Origin: Acidobacteriota bacterium
GTDB taxonomy: Bacteria; Acidobacteriota; CAIWXX01
Direction of reading: 5' to 3'
Assembly (NCBI GenBank): GCA_016191015.1
Contig: JACPPM010000261.1
Coordinates: 1 to 38,332 of the forward strand
Length of the DNA: 38,332 nt
The first letter of the stretch is position 1, and each line of letters begins with the position of its first letter. This document shows positions 17,235 to 27,900 of the stretch, piece by piece. The notes beneath the pieces were generated by a model that searched no databases, had not been told where the DNA came from, and saw nothing but the letters and a program-made list of their open reading frames with translations. A program made the position numbers and the translations under genes.

Positions 17235-18665
17235 TCAACGATGGCAGAACCCCCCGTTGTTCTCTGGCTTTCGGGGGTCGCAGCAGTAGTAATTGCTACC
17301 TATGATCTGGGTTATGATGATGGGGTACTCTCCGGGGTGCCAGAGGCCAGGACATGTCAAGCATTTCAGTGTACCGTCTGAACCGAATTCAGTTGGCACA
17401 AGCGGTGGCTGCGCGGGTCCCTTGCCCAGCATCACAATTCCGACGTTGCATTTCTGTGGACACATCTTATCGGCTGGGATGCGGATAGTTTTGTTGACGC
17501 TGGTAGCAGTGCCCCACTTGTCGAAAGTAGTCGTTTCATAACTGCACCAGCCGCAACCCCCATCATCCCCGAATCTGCGTAGCATGACATACTTGCCGCA
17601 CTTCTCAACCTTGCCGGGGCAGCGCTTCTGGGCGTCCTCCTTAATCCGCTTGCACTCCTTCACTTCAATGTCGTAGTTGCAGCCGTAGGCGCTGTATTCG
17701 CACTCCCTATTGATTTTTTCATAACATTTTGCGATCGCGAGGTTGGCTTCACGCCAGCACACCGGCATCTCCTCGTACGCGTACTGCGGGGCCAGAGCAG
17801 TGAGGCCTGACAGATCCGTGCGGTCGATCGCCGCCTGCAGACCCGCCACCTCCGGCAGTGTCATGTCAACCAGCAGGCTTGGGTCGCTGATCGACCCGTT
17901 CCACGAGACGTCCCGGACATCGCCGAAGTACTGTTCCCAGGCCACCGTCGCGAACTCCCGATCGCCCGGGCTCACCCGCGTTGTGAAACGCTCTTTGGAA
18001 ACATTCGCGGTGCCTGTGGACTCCCACTCGACTGTGGTCGAACGGGTGAAGTCCGCCGGGTCCTGCCACTGTGTAGAGATGCCCCCGGGGTAGTACTTGT
18101 ACGTGCCTACCCATTTCTCGCCGAGCGGATACATACAGACGCGAAGCACGGCGCAGGTCGTGTCCGCGGGACAAGCGATGCTCCCGTCGAGCTGCACCGG
18201 GACTGCCTGGGCTTCATAACAACTGTCGTCGTCCTCCACCGCGGACACGAAGTATGCCATTCGCGAATCCGTGATGAACGGATCGCCAAAGTCGGCCAGA
18301 TCCTGCTCGGAGGGCGACAGATTGGGATCACGCAAGCGTTCGACGGCCCAATCGAAGCCCGCGGTCTGCACCACGTCGCCGGCGAGGTTCAGGGCTTCGA
18401 TGTCGAGGCGATGAACACCGTTCTCAAGCCCCGAGTACGTCAGTTCCCCCGAGCTGCAGTCCTCGGCGTAGCCCCCATCCACAGTACACCGGACGCTTTC
18501 GTAGGGTGTCCCGCCGCCGATCTCGAACTGAATCACCCCCCGCGTCTCGTCCGAGAGCGGGGGCGGCCAGGTTACCACGATCATCCCGTCACCGTCCGCC
18601 GCGCGCGCCTGCCCCAGCCCCAATCCGATCAGCCATACGAAATGTAGAAGCCATCGTCCTCTCAT
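17235..18665 (-). CDS. Secreted cysteine-rich protein with Ig-like domain
   Basis: Hypothetical secreted protein of 476 residues. A signal peptide (about 1-22, ending QARAAD) is clear. Residues of about 40-108 resemble a bacterial Ig-like/HYR-like domain: a cysteine pair in CTVDGGYAEDC, the Y-SGLENGVHRLDIEA core and a closing W-V. The middle region is unassigned. The C-terminal 170 residues are cysteine-rich, with 16 cysteines including CGWC, CLTC and a YYCC pair, which suggests disulfides or metal binding. ATG 18665 has AAGGAG at a good distance. It lies 69 bases downstream of the thiol oxidoreductase gene on the same strand, making it a plausible client of that enzyme. No enzymatic function is apparent. 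Confidence 0.8.
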   Translation of the reverse strand: MRGRWLLHFVWLIGLGLGQARAADGDGMIVVTWPPPLSDETRGVIQFEIGGGTPYESVRCTVDGGYAEDCSSGELTYSGLENGVHRLDIEALNLAGDVVQTAGFDWAVERLRDPNLSPSEQDLADFGDPFITDSRMAYFVSAVEDDDSCYEAQAVPVQLDGSIACPADTTCAVLRVCMYPLGEKWVGTYKYYPGGISTQWQDPADFTRSTTVEWESTGTANVSKERFTTRVSPGDREFATVAWEQYFGDVRDVSWNGSISDPSLLVDMTLPEVAGLQAAIDRTDLSGLTALAPQYAYEEMPVCWREANLAIAKCYEKINRECEYSAYGCNYDIEVKECKRIKEDAQKRCPGKVEKCGKYVMLRRFGDDGGCGWCSYETTTFDKWGTATSVNKTIRIPADKMCPQKCNVGIVMLGKGPAQPPLVPTEFGSDGTLKCLTCPGLWHPGEYPIIITQIIGSNYYCCDPRKPENNGGFCHR

Positions 18666-18734
18666 CGCACACTCCTTCCTGTTACTTGTTGTTTCGCGAA
18701 TACCCTCAGCCCCTCGCTGTTCACACCGGGAACC

Positions 18735-20036
18735 TCACCTGTCAATCCCCGCCGATGCGACCGCGGTGGTCTGCTCGACCGCCGGCGGCACACGGACTCC
18801 CTTGAGGTGGAGCTCGTCGTCAATGATCCGCCGATAGTCCTCGGCACGGCCGCCGCCCGCGACCAGGCGGCCGTTGATGTAGACCGTAGGCGTTCCGGCA
18901 ACGCCGAGTCGTCCCGCGTCAGCGATGTCAGCATCAATCTTCGCTTTCATTCCCCCCCCCTCCATGCAGCGCTCGAATTCCACCACATCCAGGCCCAGCT
19001 CTCCGGCGCGGTTCAGCAGGTCGACCGGGGCGATGCGGGAGGTGTCGGCAAACAGGGAATCGCGGTAGTCCGCGTACCGACCCTGCGCATCCGCGCACCG
19101 AGCGGCTTCGGCCGCCTTCCAGGCGTTCGTGTGGAAGGGCAGCGGGAAGTCCCGGAAGCTGACCAGCACAGCATCCCCGTAATGGTTCTTGACCTCCTTG
19201 ATCACGCCCTCGACATTCTTGCAGAACGGGCATTCGAAGTCAGAGAAGATCACGATCTGCACAGGGGCGTGCGCGTCACCCAATGGCGTGGTGCTTCCGC
19301 GCGCCACCTCGTCGCGCGGTGGCGACAGCCGGACCTGCACCGCGGCCGCATCACGCAGCGATGCGCGGTACTGCATTCGTTTCGTGCTCGCCTGCTCCTT
19401 CTGCAGCATAGCCCTAATCGTGGGCCCAGCGGCCTCCCGGGTCTTCCCCCCCATCTGCGTGTGATACTTGGCGTAAAAGCGGTCTACGTCCGTATCCGAG
19501 ATCGGCCCAACCTTCTCCTCGACTTCCGATTTCAGCAGCGCCTCCACGGTGACTCCGCGAGAGCGGGCGGCCTGCTCCTCCAGTGTCCGGCCGATCAGCT
19601 CCTCCAGGGCTGCCCGCTTCAACTCATAGATCGACGACAGCGTCTCGTTGATCTGCGTGCGATACGGCCCAGGGAGATGGTCCCGATTCTCATTCAAGGT
19701 CCACTCGTAAAGTTCCTCCACGCTCAGGCCGAGCCGAGCTGCCTCCTGTTGGGCGTAGCGCCCGGCGAATAGCTGCTGGATGGCCTGCATCTCGATCTCG
19801 GCCGCCTTGCCCGCGGCCGCATCGATGGCATTCCGCGAGGTCGTACGCAAGCTGGACAGAAGCGCGTCATCAGTGATCACCTCCTCGCCGACGACGGCGA
19901 TCACGGCCGCAGGGCGTACCGGCGAAGCGCGACCTGTGGCGCCGGCATGCTCCTCCGCGAGCGCGGCGAGACACGACGGTGCCAGGGCGACGATGCTCAT
20001 CCTGACGGCCCTCGAAAGAACCCGACTTCTAAACAT
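18735..20036 (-). CDS. Periplasmic SurA-like/DsbA-like fusion: thiol-disulfide oxidoreductase
   Basis: Periplasmic protein of 433 residues. After a signal peptide (about 1-28), residues of about 43-200 are helical and resemble the SurA/PpiC N-terminal chaperone region (opening AVIAVVGEEVITDDAL, then a KRAALEELIGRTLEEQA helix). No PPIase domain follows. Residues of about 250-420 form a DsbA/thioredoxin_4 domain with active site CPFC (269-272) and the cis-proline loop GTPTVYING (Pro383). It is expected to make, break or isomerise disulfides in secreted proteins. ATG 20036 has AAGGAG 5 bases upstream. The cysteine-rich secreted protein follows 69 bases downstream, supporting a maturation partnership. 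Direction of catalysis is not decidable from sequence. Confidence 0.9.
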   Translation of the reverse strand: MFRSRVLSRAVRMSIVALAPSCLAALAEEHAGATGRASPVRPAAVIAVVGEEVITDDALLSSLRTTSRNAIDAAAGKAAEIEMQAIQQLFAGRYAQQEAARLGLSVEELYEWTLNENRDHLPGPYRTQINETLSSIYELKRAALEELIGRTLEEQAARSRGVTVEALLKSEVEEKVGPISDTDVDRFYAKYHTQMGGKTREAAGPTIRAMLQKEQASTKRMQYRASLRDAAAVQVRLSPPRDEVARGSTTPLGDAHAPVQIVIFSDFECPFCKNVEGVIKEVKNHYGDAVLVSFRDFPLPFHTNAWKAAEAARCADAQGRYADYRDSLFADTSRIAPVDLLNRAGELGLDVVEFERCMEGGGMKAKIDADIADAGRLGVAGTPTVYINGRLVAGGGRAEDYRRIIDDELHLKGVRVPPAVEQTTAVASAGIDR

Positions 20037-20903
20037 TGTGACTCCTTGTGTGCGCATGATTGCGCTTCCCGCTCACACGGGCCGGCCCGTCGCCGACCCG
20101 GCCGGTTCCGAATTGGGAAAGCGGCTTCCGTCGGGCCGCATCGTGCCGTGGGGTTTGATCAAGGCAGCACCCCCCGACTCGCCCGTACCTCCTCAGTCTC
20201 TCTTGCACCGTCCCCTCCACTGCTACTTGTCTCAGATGAAAGCGCGGAATCCGGCGTGCGGGGACAATCGGGGGCCCCTCGAACCGTGTCGCTCGAATCG
20301 GTGTGCGCGAGATGTCGCCGTGGGAGCAGGGTTCACGGGGTCCGGGGAATGGCTCGATCCGTCCGGGCTGTTCAGAAAGGCGCCATCCAGCAGCAACTCG
20401 ACTTCTCGCGCGGAAGAGAGATTGCGGCAGATCCGGTGCGGGAAGTCGGCATTGAGGCCGCCTCGTCTCAGTCCCCAGATGATCAACTCGTCCGCCTCAG
20501 TCTCTCTCTGGTGATCCGATTCGTTGCCGCCAATACGTGTGCAAGGTCCCGGACCACGTCTCGCACCGGGACGTCTTCGTACCGTACCGTGAGGCCACTA
20601 CATTCTTGTCGTCTTGTTTGTTCGCCTGCGCAGATGGGATTGAGTCGGCGTGTGTCACCCGAATGCGACGCGCGCCGAGTGCTGCGTCGTTCGGAACTTG
20701 ACTCTGCTCGAATGGACCGCTTGACGTATCCGGCGTCGGCGCCCGTCCGACGCTTGTCCCTGCCAGAACGATTCCGCGCTTACTCGAGAGGGAGCGGATG
20801 GAATGAGAGAGCAGGAGGACCCGGTGATGGCGATGAGTGCGAGGTCGTCCTCGCTGTCGGCAAGAAGGTCGATCAGAGAATTCACAATCTTCGGAGGTGT
20901 TCT
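20037..20903. other. Long intergenic region, nothing convincing
   Basis: About 870 bases between divergent genes. Open frames on both strands (for example minus 20232-20486 and 20655-20885) have no domain resemblance or ribosome site I can support. The region presumably contains the promoters of both flanking genes, but I could not identify them with confidence. Confidence 0.4.
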
Positions 20904-21449
20904 ATGTCAAGGCTACTGAAGGGAGTCCTTCCCGGCGCGACGATACTCGCGCTGACGCTGACCACCAGTGTGGCTGCCGAGCCACGGCGTCCCGTTCATT
21001 CGATGGTGCTCAGATCCCTCGCGCCGGAGGAAGCCGCTCAGATTCTCCAGGATCTCGGGAGCGGCGAGAAACAAGCGGCGGGTGCTGCAATCTATGCAGT
21101 CTCGACGGGTTACAAAGGCTTCGCGAAACCCGATAACCCGACGGAGCTCCAGTGTTGGGAGTACTACGTCGACTACTTCACCGGCAGCAAGGGGTGGGCA
21201 GCCTTCATCCTGGCCAACCTCGGTACCAGCGACGCGACCGTCAACCTGACGATTCAGCTCTCAGGCCCGAAGAGCGCAAAGTTCACCGCACGGCCAACGA
21301 TCAAGAAGAACACCATCGTCCTGTATTACGGAGAGACGACGCTCGGCAGCACCACGGGTCTCTACACACTGACGGGGAAGGTCACCGGAGCTGGCGTCCT
21401 GCTCGGTGGGAACGCAACCTCGCGGTTCCTGGTCACCAAGGTGTACTGA
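20904..21449 (+). CDS. Small secreted protein of unknown function
   Basis: Exported protein of 181 residues. A signal peptide (MSRLLKG plus a hydrophobic stretch ending VAAEP, about 1-25) is evident. The mature part is rich in Thr, Ser and Gly with regular beta-like patterning from about residue 95 onward and contains a single cysteine. I do not recognise the family. ATG 20904 is fixed by GGAGG at 20893-20897 with 6-base spacing; the same frame stays open far upstream, but the signal peptide begins exactly here. The kelch/Ig protein gene follows 84 bases downstream on the same strand and may be co-expressed. Confidence 0.75.
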   Translation: MSRLLKGVLPGATILALTLTTSVAAEPRRPVHSMVLRSLAPEEAAQILQDLGSGEKQAAGAAIYAVSTGYKGFAKPDNPTELQCWEYYVDYFTGSKGWAAFILANLGTSDATVNLTIQLSGPKSAKFTARPTIKKNTIVLYYGETTLGSTTGLYTLTGKVTGAGVLLGGNATSRFLVTKVY

Positions 21450-21533
21450 TCGCGAGTGCAACCGGACGCCACGTTGTAGTGCACGATTGAGTGCAGAAAG
21501 AGTAGGCAGAGAATGGGTCGGGGAGAGAGCGGG

Positions 21534-23306
21534 ATGAAAGCGGCGGCGGTTGTCACAGCCGTGATCGTGTCGGGTGTTTTCTTTGTTCCAAGGTCCCGGG
21601 CTGAGTGGACCAGACTGGAGACCGGTCCGGAGGAAAGCAACCCTCGGCGACGCCAGTCACATGCAATGGCGCTCAACCATGCGTCGGGGCGGATTCTGCT
21701 CTTCGGGGGGTGGAACGATCAGGTGGGCCTTCTAGATGACACCTGGGAATGGGACGGTAACGGTTGGCGTCGGATGCTCCCACGGACAGTGCCGCCCGCG
21801 CGATCCATGCACGCGATGGCTTTCGACTCGGCAACGGGGAAGATTCTCATGTTCGGCGGGATGACGAACATCGGCCTTCGCCAGAACGACACCTGGTCGT
21901 GGGATGGCGCCGATTGGACCCGGGTGGCCACCGCCACGCTCCCACCGGAACGGTCCGGTCACGTCATGGCCCTGGACCCGTCCACAAACGCGATCATCAT
22001 GTTTGGGGGGCACGGCAGAGACCCCGGGTCGTTTCTCAACGACACGTGGACATACCGCGATGAGAATTGGCTGGAGCTCAGGCCGGTCCATTCCCCGAGC
22101 GCGCGTGGGAACCCGGCGTTGGCGACCACTCTCTTCAATGCCCTGGCCCTCTTCGGCGGGTACGAGGCGCAGGAGCTCGGAGACACATGGACCTGGAATG
22201 GATCTGATTGGAATCTCGCCCAGTCATCAGGGCCGTCTCCACGCGATAGTCACGTCATGTTCTTCGATCGTCAGACGAATCAACTGGTCTGTCATGGCGG
22301 CTGGGGTGCCAATCCGCCACCGCTCGCCGATACCTGGTTCTGGTACGGCGGTACGGAGGGGTGGACGCGTTTCTCGGACCCGGGGGCACTCGGCGGTCGG
22401 ACAAGCGCCGCTGCCGTAGGGCTCCTGGGCGGCGGTGGCCTGCTCTTCGGGGGCTATGATCCCGCTGTCGACCGGGGAAGCTGGGAGACATGGAAGTGGA
22501 CCTGCGATGTTCCGACGATTACGGCGCAACCGCAATCGGCGGAGGTCCTGAGCGGTCAGAGCGCGCTCCTGGCGGTTGGGGCCGTGGGCACCGGTGTCCT
22601 CAACTACCAATGGTACGAGGGCGACAATTCCGGGTCGTCCATCCTCATCCCGGGTGCCAACGCCGCGACCTATGCCACGCCGCCGCTGACGACAACCCAC
22701 TCCTATCACGTCGAGCTCGAAAACGAGTGTGGGCTGACGAGCAGTCTGCGCGCGACGGTCTCGATCGCGTCGTCCTGCGTCGCACCCTCGATCGTAGAGC
22801 AGCCATCGAGTCTCACCGTCCTCGCCGGAATGACGGCCACTCTCAGTGTGACCGCAAGCGGCAGCAGCATCCGATTTCAGTGGTACGAAGGGATTGACTA
22901 CAATTCTTCCATACTCGTCCCGGGAGCCGTGACGAACGTCTTGGTGACACCCCAGCTCGCGCGGAGCACCTCCTACTGGGTGCGCGCCTCTAATGAATGC
23001 GGCGTCGCCGACAGCACGATCGCCTCGGTGACGGTAGGTGGGGGCTCCGGTGGGCCGGCTATCACCTCGGTCGTTTCCAAGACAGGAAAGCCGGGGTCGA
23101 CCGCCATCATCAACGGGAACGGCTTCGGTCGGGCCCCCAAGCTCAATGTCGCCTATTTCGATCAGAGCAGGGCGAAGGTCACCAAGGCATCATCCACGAA
23201 GTTGAAGGTGAAGATCCCGCGCAAACTGAAGAGCAATATGGTCGTTTCCGTCGTCGTATGGGTCGGCGGAGCTCGCAGCAATGCGCTACTCTTCCAGATT
23301 CGATGA
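21534..23306 (+). CDS. Secreted kelch-propeller protein with two Ig-like domains and an IPT/TIG domain
   Basis: Secreted protein of 590 residues. A signal peptide (about 1-22) leads into about six kelch-type repeats (recurring ILLFGG/IIMFGG, N-DTW-WDG and W-R blocks, residues of about 25-320), predicted to form a beta-propeller. Two similar Ig-like domains follow, each with a QPQS/QPSS opening and a FQWYEG or YQWYEG core, and the C-terminal 85 residues form an IPT/TIG-like domain (PAITSVVSKTGKPGSTAIINGNGFG). Such architectures are typical of cell-surface or extracellular adhesion or binding proteins. ATG 21534 is preferred because GGGGAG precedes it and the signal peptide starts there; ATG 21513 is the alternative. 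A hairpin terminator lies about 60 bases after the stop. Confidence 0.85.
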   Translation: MKAAAVVTAVIVSGVFFVPRSRAEWTRLETGPEESNPRRRQSHAMALNHASGRILLFGGWNDQVGLLDDTWEWDGNGWRRMLPRTVPPARSMHAMAFDSATGKILMFGGMTNIGLRQNDTWSWDGADWTRVATATLPPERSGHVMALDPSTNAIIMFGGHGRDPGSFLNDTWTYRDENWLELRPVHSPSARGNPALATTLFNALALFGGYEAQELGDTWTWNGSDWNLAQSSGPSPRDSHVMFFDRQTNQLVCHGGWGANPPPLADTWFWYGGTEGWTRFSDPGALGGRTSAAAVGLLGGGGLLFGGYDPAVDRGSWETWKWTCDVPTITAQPQSAEVLSGQSALLAVGAVGTGVLNYQWYEGDNSGSSILIPGANAATYATPPLTTTHSYHVELENECGLTSSLRATVSIASSCVAPSIVEQPSSLTVLAGMTATLSVTASGSSIRFQWYEGIDYNSSILVPGAVTNVLVTPQLARSTSYWVRASNECGVADSTIASVTVGGGSGGPAITSVVSKTGKPGSTAIINGNGFGRAPKLNVAYFDQSRAKVTKASSTKLKVKIPRKLKSNMVVSVVVWVGGARSNALLFQIR

Positions 23307-23366
23307 TCGTGATCTCCCGCACGGCAAGGAAGAATGCTTTGGTCTGCCGACGGGAAGAAAAGCGAA

Positions 23367-23398
23367 AGGCCGCGCCTCGTGAGCTCGAGGCGCGGCCT
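23367..23398. terminator. Bidirectional hairpin terminator between convergent genes
   Basis: Perfect 13-base arms 23367-23379 and 23386-23398 (AGGCCGCGCCTCG and its complement) around a 6-base loop. It is followed on plus by GTTTTCT and on minus by TTTCGCTTTTCTTCC. Placed between the stop codons of the kelch protein (plus) and the metalloprotease (minus), it can serve both. Confidence 0.88.
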
Positions 23399-23440
23399 GT
23401 TTTCTACGAATCGACTAGTGGCCGCTGGCCACTGATGTCG

Positions 23441-24829
23441 TTACGGGCAGGTCACCAGGCACGACGCGCTTGCGTATTTCGTGCGGATGACACCGCCGGG
23501 CTGAGGTCCGAAACCGAGCGTGAAATTGGTCCCGACGCTCTGGAGATGACAGTAGCTCATGATCGTTCCGCCCTCGGCTGGAATTCCCGGCCGCGGACAG
23601 GTGCCTTCGACGGAGTAGCAGCCGTCGATGGCCGTGTTGTTGCCGTTCCACACACAGGCATGAGTGTGCCGCGATCCCATCAGGTGACCCATCTCGTGGG
23701 TGAAGACCATGACGGTCCAGGAATAGGTCGGAACATTGTTGTAGGTCGTATCCACCATGCTGAAGCACTGGCGCTGGCTTGTCGTCGGGTTGCAGAACCC
23801 GCTGAAGCCCGCCGCGATTCCGCCACCACCCCTGAGTGCGACCAGATGTCCCAGGTCGCCGTTGAAGGAGGTCCGGTACTTTTGGAACTGCGACAGGAGC
23901 GTGCTGGAAGTCCGGCCCTTGTAAGGACTCCTCGATGTCCAGATATAGAGCTGGGACATCGTGATCGGGATCGACTCGTTCTGGTAGAGGGTGGCGGACT
24001 GATTGAAGAACCCCGTCACGTAGTTCGTGACGTTTTGCACGCTTCCCTTGTTCTTGTAGAGGTCGTAGTCGGCCTCGACGTAGATCCTGACACACGTCGC
24101 CATCGCGGCCATCGGCAGCATGCCTTCATCCTGGAGCGGAATGCTGACCTGATCGTCAGGCGTGCTGCACGAGAAGTTCGAGGGCTTCTTGAGATCCCGC
24201 GCGGCATAGGCGATGTGCGTGTTCTCCTGATTGGCTCCGCCAAGCCGCCCGATGACGACTTCTCCGCTATCGGGCGTGCTGTACAGGCCGATCACCTCAT
24301 GGTCGAAAACGCTGATCGCGGCGATGGATCCCGGGACATTCCGCACGACACCACGATAGTGCACGCCCGGCCGGTACTGGACGGCGTTTCCCTTCGATCC
24401 GCTCGTCACGACGGTGAAATCCGGCGTGAAGAGCTCGACCCGTCCCAGCTCCAACTCGACCCTGCCACCAACCGCCGGCAGAGCGAGTGTCATCGTTTCA
24501 GGAGCATCGGAGATCAATGCGCGAGCTGCGCTGGGATCGAAGGAAAGCAGCACCCCATCGTTCAATGCCTCTCCCAAGACCTGCCGTTGCGCGTGAAGGC
24601 CGCCGGACTTGCCGTCGACCGCGGCGAGCGTGGGACCCTGCTGCTGGAACATTTCCACCGCAGGGAATGAACGGCCGGCCTCCCATAGCGATTCGATCAT
24701 CCCGGCCACGGGCCTGATGGAATCTCCGACGGGTTGGCCGGCGCCGAACGCCGCCGCCGCCCCGAATGCGATGAAGAACGCGGTGAAAGCTGCGAAACGG
24801 GGAACCATGTTCCCACGAACACTTCTCAT
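23441..24829 (-). CDS. Secreted zinc metalloprotease, M12/reprolysin-like metzincin
   Basis: Exported endopeptidase of 462 residues. A signal peptide (about 1-30) is followed by a propeptide-like region (about 35-230), containing a single candidate cysteine at 221, and a catalytic domain (about 243-462). The domain has the full metzincin zinc site HEMGHLMGSRH (His378, Glu379, His382, Gly385, His388) and the Met-turn GTIMSYCH (Met424). Several cysteines probably pair in the catalytic domain, as in ADAM/reprolysin-like enzymes. ATG 24829 gives a clean signal peptide and has GGGAGAG upstream; the ORF is open further upstream into the kinase gene region. It lies about 130 bases downstream of the histidine kinase on the same strand, though functional linkage is doubtful. 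Substrate unknown. Confidence 0.9.
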   Translation of the reverse strand: MRSVRGNMVPRFAAFTAFFIAFGAAAAFGAGQPVGDSIRPVAGMIESLWEAGRSFPAVEMFQQQGPTLAAVDGKSGGLHAQRQVLGEALNDGVLLSFDPSAARALISDAPETMTLALPAVGGRVELELGRVELFTPDFTVVTSGSKGNAVQYRPGVHYRGVVRNVPGSIAAISVFDHEVIGLYSTPDSGEVVIGRLGGANQENTHIAYAARDLKKPSNFSCSTPDDQVSIPLQDEGMLPMAAMATCVRIYVEADYDLYKNKGSVQNVTNYVTGFFNQSATLYQNESIPITMSQLYIWTSRSPYKGRTSSTLLSQFQKYRTSFNGDLGHLVALRGGGGIAAGFSGFCNPTTSQRQCFSMVDTTYNNVPTYSWTVMVFTHEMGHLMGSRHTHACVWNGNNTAIDGCYSVEGTCPRPGIPAEGGTIMSYCHLQSVGTNFTLGFGPQPGGVIRTKYASASCLVTCP

Positions 24830-24962
24830 TCTGTGTCTCTCCCTCTTGTTCGTTGTGTTATGGATGGCTGCCACACGTCTCTCATGGCTTTGCGTCCACG
24901 CAAGAACGGCGGTCTTCACCCACACAAAAGAATAACGGAGTTTCGGTGCGTCGGAATGAAAC

Positions 24963-27900
24963 TCAGCCTGACTTGGTCCTGGAATCAGTGACTTCCGGGA
25001 CGCTGGACTTCTGTGCTGCCTCGTCACGTGGCGCTGCCTCAGTGGCGTTCCGGGTCCCAGATCGACCGCAGACGTTCTGTCGATTCTCCAAAACCTCGCG
25101 CACCTTCCACATCAGGACCTCTGAGCTGAACGGCTTCTCGAGATAGGAGATACCAGCCTCGGCTCGGCCCCGATAGACGGCCGCGTCCTCCGTGTAGCCG
25201 GAGATGTAGAGCACCTTCATGTCCGGGTGGCTGCGGCCGAGCTGCCGGACGAGATCGGGACCGCTCATTCCCGGCATCACGATGTCCGAGATGACCATGT
25301 GCACCGTACCGTCGAATCCGGCGAGGAGATCAATGGCCTCCTGGGGTCCCGCAGCCACCAATACCTTGTGACCCCGTCGCTCGAGCACCTCACGGACCAG
25401 CTTGCGCACCGCCTCCTCATCCTCAACCACCAGGATCGTCTCCGTGCCTCCCCGGGCCGTCTTCATTGCGTGGCCGGGATCCTGAGCCTTCCCGAGTGAC
25501 TCCTCCACGGGAAGGTAGACGATGATAGTCGTGCCAGCTCCCAACTCACTCGACACGCAGATGGTCCCTCGGCACTGCAGGACGATTCCATATACAGTCG
25601 CGAGGCCGAGTCCGGTTCCCTTGCCGGCTTCCTTCGTCGTGAAAAATGGTTCGAACAGATGCGATTTCGTCTCAGCATCCATCCCCACGCCGGTGTCGCT
25701 GACAGAAAAGGACACGTAGCGACCCGCCCCGATCGCACAGCATTCAACGACGTGATCATCGTCGAAATCCGAGTTGCGGGTTTCGATTAGGAGGGTCCCA
25801 CCACCGGGCATCGCATCCCTCGCGTTCACACACAGGTTCATGATCACCTGTTCGAGTTGCGTCGGGTCGGCTTTGATCCGGCGAAGCGTGGGATCGAGAT
25901 TGATCCGCAGTAGGACGTCCTCACCAATCAGGCGGCGCAACATCTTCTCCAGGTTCGTAACAACGCCGTTGAGATCGAGCACCTCCGGCACGGCTTTCTG
26001 TTTGCGGCTGAATGCGAGGAGTTGATGAGTGAGGCCGGCCGCGCGTTCCGCTGCCTTCAGGATCTGGTCGACATCGGCAGCGGATTCGTGGTGTTCCCCG
26101 AGCTGGGTGGCGAGGGCACCTCCGTAACCGAGGATAACCGTGAGCAGATTGTTGAAGTCATGGGCGACACCGCCCGCAAGTCGCCCGATGGCCTCCATCT
26201 TCTGGGCCTGGCGATACTGCTGCTCGAGCTTTTTCCGCTCGGTGATGTCGCGGAACACGACCTGCAAGAGCTCCTTCCCAGCCACGACCACGACATGCGC
26301 CTTGACGTGCACGTCCCTGATCTCACCGTGGCTGGTGCGATGCCTGGTCTCGAACTCATCCGCCCCCTCTCGGACAATCTTCTCGATGTGAGCGCGCGTC
26401 TGACCGCCTTCTTCGACTGCCTCGTAGTCCGAGATCCGTTTGGTCGCGAACTCCTCCCGGGAGTACCCCAGTTGCTCAGGCGCCTTGGCGTTGAATTCGA
26501 CTGCAAGTTGAGTCGCGGGGTCGATGATTAGGATCCCGTCGGGCGACTGCTCGAAGAGCTTTCGATAGCGCTCCTCGGCAATCCTCAGCTTCTGTTCAGC
26601 CACCACGCGTTCAGCCAGCTCGCGGCGCGCTGTGTCATAGAGCTGAGCATTGCGCACCACGCCGCCAAGTTGAGATCCGATCGCCTTCAATAGTGCCATC
26701 TCACTGGATGACAGCATCCTGGCGTGCCGCGTGGCCACGTACAGAACTCCGAGCAGCTCACCTCCGGATAGCAGGGGCGTGGCCGCGAGAGTCGCGTATC
26801 CAGCCGTGCCAAAGACATCCGCGGCGGATCCCGGGGGACAGCCCTTCAAGTCGATGGCAGCGGGCTCCCGCGTTTCAGCGACACGAGCCGCAACCCCTCC
26901 ACCAAGATCAAGCGTCCGCACAGTTTCGAGCACCGCCGGTGGAATGCCACGGTGGACTCGAAGCAGGTGCGTCTTCCGATCATGATCGAGCAACGTGATG
27001 CACCCGGCCTGCATCTCCAATGCCTCGAGCGTCGCGTCGACGGCGTCGTTCAAGATCGTGTCGAGGTCAAGAGAGCGCGCCGCAGCGCGGTCGATGCCGT
27101 AGAGCACCGAGAGCTCGTGAGTCCGGTTGAGGACCTCCTGCTCAGCACGCCGCTTCTCAGTTATGTCCGCCCCGAAGCTGAGTGTGCCCCTAACCTCACC
27201 GTTTTCGAACATAGGGACCGTATCGACGGCCAGGAGCACGCGGTTGCCTGTCTTGTCGAGAAGCCGGAGGTCATGCGAATGGGAAGCTCCCCGCAGCGTT
27301 TTCTGCAGGACTCGCAGTACCGTTGGAAGGTTCTCGGGGTGGATGAGCGGAGTGAAGCTCTTCCCGGACAAATCCGCGGCGCTGCCTCCGAAGACCGAGC
27401 CGGCTTTTGAGTTGAGGAATGTGAAGTTGAGGGCGCGATCGAGAGTCCAGATGAGGTCGTGCGAGGTTTCCACGATCGTCCTGTATCGGGCCTCCGACTG
27501 CCGCACTTTTTCCTCGAGCGACCGTATCCCGCGCCAGTACTCAGCCTCGTTCTGCATCCGGATCTGCCTGCTGTGATTCCTCTGCAGCCACAGGGCTCCC
27601 ATGAGCACGCCGCCGATGCCAAGTGCGATGAGGAGAGCAGCCTGACGGTTGACCCGCGCGACGAACGATGTCACCTCATGCCGCGGCGACGCGACCGTCA
27701 CAATCCAGCGGGCATTCGCGAAAATGGCGCGGACGTAGGCAGCCACCTTCTCTTCGCCGTCGCGGAGGTGATATCGAACCGTCCCTTGTCGAGTGACCAG
27801 CATTTGTTCCACGTAGCCGAATTCGAGATGGCATCGCCCGCACGCCGCTTCGAACGACCGGATGTTTCTCAGTACCATTTCGGGATGGCTGTTGTGGAAG

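Noticed and set aside
19947-20903. N-terminal extension of the small secreted protein frame
   Set aside because: The upstream part is low-complexity and overlaps the divergent gene; GGAGG and the signal peptide fix the start at 20904.
22997-24670. 557-codon open frame on plus
   Set aside because: Runs through the kelch gene end, the terminator and the antisense of the metalloprotease; no recognisable domain.
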